Of a stretch of 5,035 nt of DNA, positions 1 through 3,683 are shown in pieces. The notes under the pieces were generated by a model. That model searched no databases and was not told the DNA's origin. It worked only from the letters and a program-made list of their open reading frames with translations. How positions within the stretch are numbered: the first letter of the stretch is position 1; each line of letters begins with the position of its first letter. Source of the stretch: an uncultured Campylobacter sp. (GTDB lineage: Bacteria > Campylobacterota > Campylobacteria > Campylobacterales > Campylobacteraceae); the NCBI RefSeq assembly GCF_938030815.1, contig NZ_CALHII010000159.1, positions 1 through 5,035 on the forward strand, in the 5' to 3' direction. Position numbers and translations under genes: made by a program.

Positions 1-42
1 CCCAAAAAATTAAAGAACGCCGACTCGCCCGCCCCAAAAAAT
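1..42. repeat. 10-bp direct repeat inside the start of cca
   Basis: The word CCCAAAAAAT occurs at 1-10 and again at 33-42, a 32-bp period. The inner copy encodes the FLG of the Cca signature on the minus strand. The 32 bp from one copy to the next is not a multiple of three and coincides with the place where the reading frame stops resembling Cca. The repeat is seen directly; its role is unknown and it may be chance. Confidence 0.5.
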
Positions 43-160
43 GATCGCGCACGCAGCCGCCTACTAGATATATGCGTGAGCTAAATTTTTTAAGATAATC
101 TAAAAGCGCGATGAAATCGTCATTTTGATAGATTTTCAAGTCGGTTTTCGATACTTGCAA
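1..160 (-). CDS. cca: CCA tRNA nucleotidyltransferase, N-terminal fragment cut by the window edge
   Basis: Partial gene; 53 codons are visible and it runs off the left edge. The family adds or repairs the 3' CCA end of tRNAs in the cytoplasm. The basis is the motif IYLVGGCVRDHFLG at about residues 30-43, which fits the nucleotidyltransferase signature GGxVRDxLLG. No ATG is in frame. An in-frame TAA lies just upstream, leaving TTG at 160 (weak GGA-type ribosome site about 8 nt upstream) or TTG at 139 as starts. The gene therefore overlaps the end of the ciaD-like gene by 41 or 20 nt. The order ciaD-cca matches what I recall from C. jejuni (Cj0788-Cj0789), which supports both calls. Oddity: after FLG the frame reads RASRRSLIFW, without the Asp-x-Asp metal-binding pair expected about five residues after the glycine. 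A frameshift, an insertion or an edge sequence error is possible. The family is fairly sure; intactness is not. Confidence 0.72.
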   Translation of the reverse strand, partial: MQVSKTDLKIYQNDDFIALLDYLKKFSSRIYLVGGCVRDHFLGRASRRSLIFW

Positions 161-1469
161 GCAAAAATTCCATAAATTTTAAATTTAGCTCCACACGCGC
201 GTTCAAATCGCCCTTCTCAAAAGCGTTTAGCCCCTCAAAAAGCACTAAAATCCGCTCTTTTATCGCGCTCAAAAACTCCGCCTCGCTTGAAATTTTAAAA
301 TCTGCATTTGCGAGATATTTTGATTTGTCACCCGCTTGTCTCGCAGCCCCAAGATGTCGTGCTTCCTCTGGCTGGCGCACGGCGGAATTTTTAGCACCAT
401 AAGAGGCAAAACTTCCAGCTTGCATATCCTGCACGGCAGAATTGCGAAGCTGCGGCGTGGCGAGCTCATGATCTCGCGCCTCAGGGATCGTAAAATTCTG
501 CGGCTGCGAAACGAAATTTTGCTGGCGCGTGGCAGCATTTCGGATCTCTAGCGCGGCGGAATTTTGAGCTTGAAGCGACGCTAAATCCTGCTTTTTAGAA
601 TGCGCCGTACCGAAATAATCGTCAGCTTCGTTTTCTTTGAAATCAGAGCCAGGCCCAAAATCGTCATTGCGAAGTTCCTTAAAATGCGCGCCTAAAATAC
701 GAGGCGTCAAATCTTGCTTACTTTGGGAGTCGTCATCCGTAGAATTTAGTGCTAATTCAAAATCTTTACTTTCGGCAGAGCTTTGCGCTATGCTTGCGTC
801 CCTGCTTTGCGGCGAAACAAACCCATTCATATTGCTGCCTAAACTATCGTAAATTTCGCCTGCGATGCCCGATAAATCACGAAAGCTTTCGTCAAATTTC
901 GCGGCGGAGCTTTTTAAAATTCCATCGTTTGCAAAGGTTGAATTTGCGGAATCTTTGCTACTTGCAGAAGCGGAATTTATAAAATTTTCTCCATTTAAAG
1001 AGACGGAGGCCACGGAATTTTGACCGCCTGCAAGATCAGAGTTTTTAAAATTCTCCTCGCCTGAAAAAGTAAAATTTTCATCTTTTGCGGCAGATTTTTT
1101 TAAAGTAGCGTCCGCTGCAAATTCTGCGCTGCTAGGCGCAGAGCTCTTACTCGCCATGGAATTTGAATGATCGAAGGCGGAATTTAAAGCGTCCGATGAA
1201 ACAAGACGCGAAGTGGAATTTTTAGTATCTAAGGAAGTGAAATTTTGCGCGTTTGATGAAGCGATATCCGGTGCAGATGTGGAATTTAAGGCGCCAGATG
1301 CAATGGGATCTGGCGCAAAAGAAGCGGGGCTTAAAGCATCCTGTGCTTCTGCTTCAGCGCTGTTTGCATTCACAGCCCCCTCTTGCTGCACCGCCAAATC
1401 TTGCGCGCGCTTTTGCGCTTTCATCTCATTTACTGCTTCGATGATATCTTCCAGTTCATTTTCATACAT
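120..1469 (-). CDS. CiaD-like protein with an expanded low-complexity middle
   Basis: The protein is 449 residues from ATG at 1469; TTG at 1472 would add one residue. The ATG is preferred, with a GAGGTG ribosome site 8 nt upstream. Residues 1-28 form an acidic then basic, probably helical segment. Residues about 30-388 are low complexity, rich in Ser, Ala, Asn, Asp and Gln, with 19 Asn-Ser or Asn-Phe dipeptides, and are probably disordered. Residues 389-449 are conserved-looking and helical, containing KERILVLFEGLNAFEKGDL and ending SIENRLENLSK. That end resembles, from memory, the C-terminus of C. jejuni CiaD (Cj0788), an effector delivered to host cells through the flagellar export system. 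Relatives are sometimes named '2-oxoglutarate:acceptor oxidoreductase', but I see no enzyme motif, signal peptide or membrane segment. The gene overlaps the upstream gene by 8 nt and lies before cca, as in C. jejuni. Homology of the C-terminus is fairly likely; an effector role here is inference. Confidence 0.7.
   Translation of the reverse strand: MYENELEDIIEAVNEMKAQKRAQDLAVQQEGAVNANSAEAEAQDALSPASFAPDPIASGALNSTSAPDIASSNAQNFTSLDTKNSTSRLVSSDALNSAFDHSNSMASKSSAPSSAEFAADATLKKSAAKDENFTFSGEENFKNSDLAGGQNSVASVSLNGENFINSASASSKDSANSTFANDGILKSSAAKFDESFRDLSGIAGEIYDSLGSNMNGFVSPQSRDASIAQSSAESKDFELALNSTDDDSQSKQDLTPRILGAHFKELRNDDFGPGSDFKENEADDYFGTAHSKKQDLASLQAQNSAALEIRNAATRQQNFVSQPQNFTIPEARDHELATPQLRNSAVQDMQAGSFASYGAKNSAVRQPEEARHLGAARQAGDKSKYLANADFKISSEAEFLSAIKERILVLFEGLNAFEKGDLNARVELNLKFMEFLLASIENRLENLSK
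382..1287 (-). repeat. Degenerate short repeats (GCGGAATTT-type word) within the ciaD-like gene
   Basis: On the plus strand the word GCGGAATTT occurs exactly at 382-390, 556-564, 970-978 and 1177-1185. Close variants (TGGAATTT, CGGAATTTT) lie at 1013, 1157, 1214 and 1280. Read on the coding strand, the exact copies encode Asn-Ser-Ala in the same frame (KNSAV, QNSAA, INSAS, LNSAF). The units are scattered at irregular spacing rather than in tandem. One further exact copy lies outside the gene at 3458-3466. The repeats explain much of the NS/NF pattern in the protein. Whether they spread by duplication or reflect composition is not decided by the sequence. Confidence 0.6.
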
Positions 1470-1704
1470 CAATTAGCCACCTCTTAAATTCTGCTTGTTT
1501 GCGCGCATCGACGCTAAAAAAGCGCTCCAGCATCGCCATATTGACGCCCGAGCTTACCCGGTGATTCAAATTTAGCCGCGCAAAAAGCACCGCCGCATCG
1601 CCATCTTGCGGATTATCGCGTAAAATACCGCGGCAAATCCGCATTGCGCCGTAAATATCGCCTCTCTCCTCAAGCTTCAAAGCATAAGCCAGCGCGCTAT
1701 TCAA
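1462..1704 (-). CDS. Small TPR-like protein of unknown function, upstream of the ciaD-like gene
   Basis: An 80-residue protein starting with TTG at 1704. The start is supported by an AGGAG ribosome site six bases upstream that overlaps the leuB stop codon; no ATG lies near. Residues 1-45 look like one helix-turn-helix unit of the tetratricopeptide type: ALKLEERGDIYGAMRICRGIL, then the DNP turn, then a second helix with AAVLFARLNL. The tail FKRWLIDV runs to the stop. There is no signal peptide or membrane segment, so a soluble protein-binding role is plausible. It follows leuB by 9 nt and overlaps the ciaD-like gene by 8 nt, so translation of the two is probably coupled. I recall a small hypothetical gene (Cj0787) in the same place before ciaD in C. 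jejuni. The function is not known; a partner or chaperone role for the next gene's product is only a guess. Confidence 0.75.
   Translation of the reverse strand: MNSALAYALKLEERGDIYGAMRICRGILRDNPQDGDAAVLFARLNLNHRVSSGVNMAMLERFFSVDARKQAEFKRWLIDV
1478..1483 (-). promoter_or_regulatory. Ribosome binding site for the ciaD-like gene
   Basis: GAGGTG lies 8 nt before ATG 1469 and 5 nt before TTG 1472, within the end of the upstream 80-residue gene. Both starts fit, so the site does not settle which is used; ATG is preferred as the stronger codon. Confidence 0.6.
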
Positions 1705-1710
1705 GGCCTA

Positions 1711-1715
1711 CTCCT
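1711..1715 (-). promoter_or_regulatory. Ribosome binding site for the 80-residue gene, overlapping the leuB stop
   Basis: AGGAG shares its first bases with the leuB TAG stop and lies six bases before TTG 1704. It is the main reason for accepting a TTG start, and it implies that ribosomes finishing leuB can start the next gene. Confidence 0.65.
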
Positions 1716-2784
1716 AGGCTTTAGCCGCGTAATCTGCGATGATCGAGCCGATCTCTGCAGTCGAGCAAATTTCTTTGGCATCGTACTGCGCGATATCCTT
1801 GGTGCGGTATCCGTCGCGAAGCACGGTGCGTACGGCGCTTTCGATCGCCACTGCAGCCTCATTTTCGCCGAATGCGTATTTTAACATCATCGCCGCACTT
1901 AAGATCGTAGCAATCGGGTTTGCGATCCCCTGCCCCGCGATGTCGGGCGCGCTGCCGTGGATCGGTTCGTAGATGCCTACCTTACCGCCGATACTCGCAC
2001 TCGGAAGCAGCCCGATCGAGCCGCAGATCATACTCGCCTCATCGCTTAAAATATCGCCGAATAAATTCTCCGTCAAAATCACATCAAACTGCGCAGGCGC
2101 CCGCACGAGCTGCATCGCGGCGTTATCGACGTACATAAACTCCAAATTTATCCCCTCGTAATTTTTGGCTAGCTCGCTTACGACTTCGCGCCACAGCTGG
2201 CTTGTTTCAAGCACGTTGGCCTTATCCACAAGCGTTATCTTTTTATTTCGCAAAAGCGCTGCCTCAAACGCGACCTTAGCCACGCGCTCGATCTCGGCAG
2301 CGCTGTAACACATCGTATTTAGCGCATCCTTTTCGTTTTTAACGCGCGGCTGCCCGAAATAAATCCCGCCCGTAAGCTCGCGCACCACCATTATATCGAC
2401 GCCTTTTATGATCTCGGGCTTTAGCGTCGAAGCGTTTATCAGCTCATCAAAAATCATCGCGGGACGCAAATTTGCAAACGCTCCAAGCTCTTTGCGAATT
2501 TTTAGCAGTCCGCTTTCTGGGCGCAGTTCGCGCGGCAGACCGTCCCATTTAGCGCCGCCGATCGCACCGAAAAGCACCGCGTCGCTCGATTTAGCGGTAT
2601 TTAGCGTTTCATCCGGAAGCGGAACGCCCATAATGTCGATTGCCGCGCCTCCCATCAAGCGGTAGTCAAAATTTAGCTCAAAATTAAATTTATGGCTTAC
2701 GGCATCAAGCACCTTGATCGCTTCTTCGATGATCTCAGGGCCGATTCCGTCGCCTTTTATCACGCATACGTCGTATTTTTTCAT
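1714..2784 (-). CDS. leuB: 3-isopropylmalate dehydrogenase
   Basis: A cytoplasmic enzyme of leucine biosynthesis (EC 1.1.1.85). It oxidises and decarboxylates 3-isopropylmalate to 2-oxoisocaproate with NAD+ and a divalent metal. At 356 residues it has the full family length. The N-terminus carries GDGIGPE (11-17). Substrate residues fit the family: E90, L94 and R97 in the PESGLLKIRKEL stretch, R107 in NLRP and R135 in VVRELTGG. Y142 and K188 (VDKAN) are the expected catalytic pair. D220 (YVDNAAMQLV), D244 and D248 (LFGDILSDEAS) are the metal ligands. HGSAPDIAGQGIANP (276-290) is the NAD-binding loop typical of LeuB rather than isocitrate or tartrate dehydrogenase. The ATG has an AAGGA ribosome site six bases upstream. 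It follows leuD by 9 nt and supplies the next pathway step. No defect is seen. Confidence 0.97.
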   Translation of the reverse strand: MKKYDVCVIKGDGIGPEIIEEAIKVLDAVSHKFNFELNFDYRLMGGAAIDIMGVPLPDETLNTAKSSDAVLFGAIGGAKWDGLPRELRPESGLLKIRKELGAFANLRPAMIFDELINASTLKPEIIKGVDIMVVRELTGGIYFGQPRVKNEKDALNTMCYSAAEIERVAKVAFEAALLRNKKITLVDKANVLETSQLWREVVSELAKNYEGINLEFMYVDNAAMQLVRAPAQFDVILTENLFGDILSDEASMICGSIGLLPSASIGGKVGIYEPIHGSAPDIAGQGIANPIATILSAAMMLKYAFGENEAAVAIESAVRTVLRDGYRTKDIAQYDAKEICSTAEIGSIIADYAAKA

Positions 2785-2790
2785 CCGAAT

Positions 2791-2795
2791 TCCTT
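2791..2795 (-). promoter_or_regulatory. Ribosome binding site for leuB, overlapping the leuD stop
   Basis: AAGGA lies six bases before the leuB ATG at 2784 and overlaps the TAA stop of leuD (2794-2796). This fixes the leuB start and suggests coupled translation of the two leucine genes. Confidence 0.7.
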
Positions 2796-3276
2796 ACAAG
2801 TTTATCTTTGTTTTTGCATAATTTATCGCTCCGCCGGCATCGAGGAGCTTTTGCATAAACTCGGGAATTGCGCCGAATTTATACTGCGTTTTTTGAGTTA
2901 AATTTTTAATTACGCCGCCCTTCAGATCGATGCTAAGCTCGTCGCCCTGCGCGATCTTATCCGTCTCGTCGCATTCGAGGATCAAAAAGCCCGTGTTGAA
3001 GCTGTTTCGATAAAAAATCCTAGCGAAGTTTTTTGCGATCACGCATGAAATTCCGGCGGCCTTAAGCGCCATCGGTGCGTGCTCGCGCGAGCTGCCGCAG
3101 CCGAAATTTTTCCCCGCTACGATGATGTCGCCGCGAGTTATTTTGGACGAAAAATCCCTGTCCGCATCCTCCATAATGTGCGTCGCAAGCACCGCTGCGT
3201 CGGATGTATTTAGGTAGCGCGCCGCGATAATAATGTCGGTGTCGATATCATCGCCGAATTTCCATACTTTTGCCAT
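2794..3276 (-). CDS. leuD: 3-isopropylmalate dehydratase small subunit
   Basis: Small (swivel-domain) subunit of isopropylmalate isomerase (EC 4.2.1.33). With the iron-sulfur subunit LeuC it converts 2-isopropylmalate to 3-isopropylmalate in the cytoplasm. The 160-residue length fits the short LeuD class rather than the roughly 200-residue E. coli type. Visible signatures are FGDDIDTDIIIAARYLNT at the N-terminus, GKNFGCGSSREHAP (55-68) and AKNFARIFYRNSFNTG (81-96), all family hallmarks. The YLNT loop (21-24) lies where substrate choice is set in this family. Close relatives include homoaconitase and dimethylmalate dehydratase small subunits, but the adjacent leuB favours the leucine role. The start is ATG 3276 with a weak AAGGCGG ribosome site. 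It is the first gene of the leftward set. leuC is not in the window, which is unusual since leuC and leuD are often adjacent. Confidence 0.95.
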   Translation of the reverse strand: MAKVWKFGDDIDTDIIIAARYLNTSDAAVLATHIMEDADRDFSSKITRGDIIVAGKNFGCGSSREHAPMALKAAGISCVIAKNFARIFYRNSFNTGFLILECDETDKIAQGDELSIDLKGGVIKNLTQKTQYKFGAIPEFMQKLLDAGGAINYAKTKINL

Positions 3277-3308
3277 ATTTCCGCCTTAAATTTTAAAATA
3301 GATGCGCG

Positions 3309-3314
3309 ATTTTA
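3309..3314 (-). promoter_or_regulatory. Predicted -10 box of the leuD-leuB promoter
   Basis: On the minus strand TAAAAT is preceded by TGTCGG, giving a -10 context very like that of rpoD (TTTCGGTATAAT). Transcription would start near 3302, leaving a short leader of about 26 nt before leuD. No -35 hexamer is seen; the upstream stretch is AT-rich, as usual for epsilonproteobacterial sigma-70 promoters. No leucine-codon leader peptide or attenuator is visible in so short a leader. Confidence 0.55.
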
Positions 3315-3375
3315 CCGACAAATTTATTAAAATCCGCTCAATCGCTCCGATATGATGGCGGAATTCCTCGCCCAG

Positions 3376-3391
3376 AATTTAGGGCTAAATT
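3376..3391. repeat. Operator-like inverted repeat AATTTAG-GG-CTAAATT
   Basis: Two perfect 7-bp arms flank a 2-bp centre. The centre is too short for a good RNA hairpin, so a protein-binding dyad is the more natural reading. It lies about 62 bp upstream of the leuD -10 box and about 245 bp upstream of the rpoD -10. The arms are part of a word (AAATTTAGC / GCTAAATTT) that recurs across the window, so chance pairing of a common word is a real alternative. Confidence 0.4.
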
Positions 3392-3540
3392 TAAACGCAA
3401 AAACGCAGGGATAGGAAGTGCAGAAGCGTTAAATTTTAAAGCGGCAGCGCAAAGGAAGCGGAATTTCGGCTCGTTGGTTTTTCGTCTTGCGAACGCAGAA
3501 TTTTAGCGAGCAGTCTTAAATTTAGCTAAAAATATAACCT

Positions 3541-3592
3541 AAATTTTAAAATTTGGCCTAGTTTCTAGAATTTCGAAAATTATTAAATTTAA
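3541..3592. promoter_or_regulatory. AT-rich palindrome and A/T-tract cluster upstream of the rpoD promoter
   Basis: A perfect 14-bp palindrome AAATTTTAAAATTT (3541-3554) is followed by TTCTAGAA (3563-3570) and TTAAATTTAA (3583-3592), with short A and T tracts between. The block ends about 43 bp before the rpoD -10 box. It could act as curved DNA, an UP-like element or a nucleoid-protein site. Function is inferred from position only. Confidence 0.4.
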
Positions 3593-3634
3593 ATAGTTTG
3601 CGCCGCATATAAGCAAAAATAAAGAGCGTTTCGG

Positions 3635-3640
3635 TATAAT
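3635..3640 (+). promoter_or_regulatory. Predicted -10 box of the rpoD promoter
   Basis: A perfect TATAAT preceded by TTTCGG. There is no TTGACA-like -35 at the usual distance, which is normal for Campylobacter vegetative promoters. The start would be near 3647, giving a leader of about 37 nt. RpoD-dependent transcription of rpoD is the simplest reading. Confidence 0.7.
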
Positions 3641-3672
3641 CCGATTTTCCAAAACCAAATACACAACGACAC

Positions 3673-3678
3673 AAGGAG
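3673..3678 (+). promoter_or_regulatory. Ribosome binding site for rpoD
   Basis: AAGGAG lies five bases before ATG 3684. It is a strong site and fixes the rpoD start. Confidence 0.8.
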
Positions 3679-3683
3679 ATTTT

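Larger units (their letters stand above)
3277..3683. other. Divergent intergenic region between leuD and rpoD
   Basis: A 407-nt AT-rich stretch without a convincing gene. It contains the leuD promoter at its left end, the rpoD promoter at its right end, an inverted repeat at 3376-3391, one GCGGAATTT word at 3458-3466 and a cluster of AT palindromes at 3541-3592. I found no tRNA-like cloverleaf, no strong terminator and no ORF with a ribosome site. The middle, roughly 3400-3535, holds nothing I can name; a small RNA cannot be excluded. Confidence 0.8.

Noticed and set aside
30..42. Short G/A homopolymer tracts in cca as a phase-variation switch
   Set aside because: The tracts are four to six bases, shorter than typical Campylobacter contingency tracts.
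511..519. Possible N-glycosylation sequons in the ciaD-like protein (seven N-x-T sites, one D-E-N-F-T near residues 130-134)
   Set aside because: Only the one site fits the Campylobacter D/E-x-N-x-S/T rule, and the protein has no signal peptide to reach the periplasmic glycosylation machinery.
120..1469. Annotation of the ciaD-like gene as 2-oxoglutarate:acceptor oxidoreductase
   Set aside because: No cofactor-binding or catalytic motif is present; the protein is mostly low complexity with a short helical C-terminus, so the enzyme name would be a database carry-over.
1213..1476. Plus-strand ORF of 87 codons opposite the ciaD-like gene
   Set aside because: Antisense to a longer gene with a recognisable C-terminal domain and good ribosome site; composition is a mirror of the low-complexity region.
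2408..2665. Plus-strand ORF of 85 codons opposite leuB
   Set aside because: Antisense to a clearly intact and conserved leuB; no support of its own.
3352..3414. Plus-strand 20-residue ORF beginning MMAEFLAQNLG in the intergenic region
   Set aside because: No ribosome site upstream and no homology recognised; too short to support.
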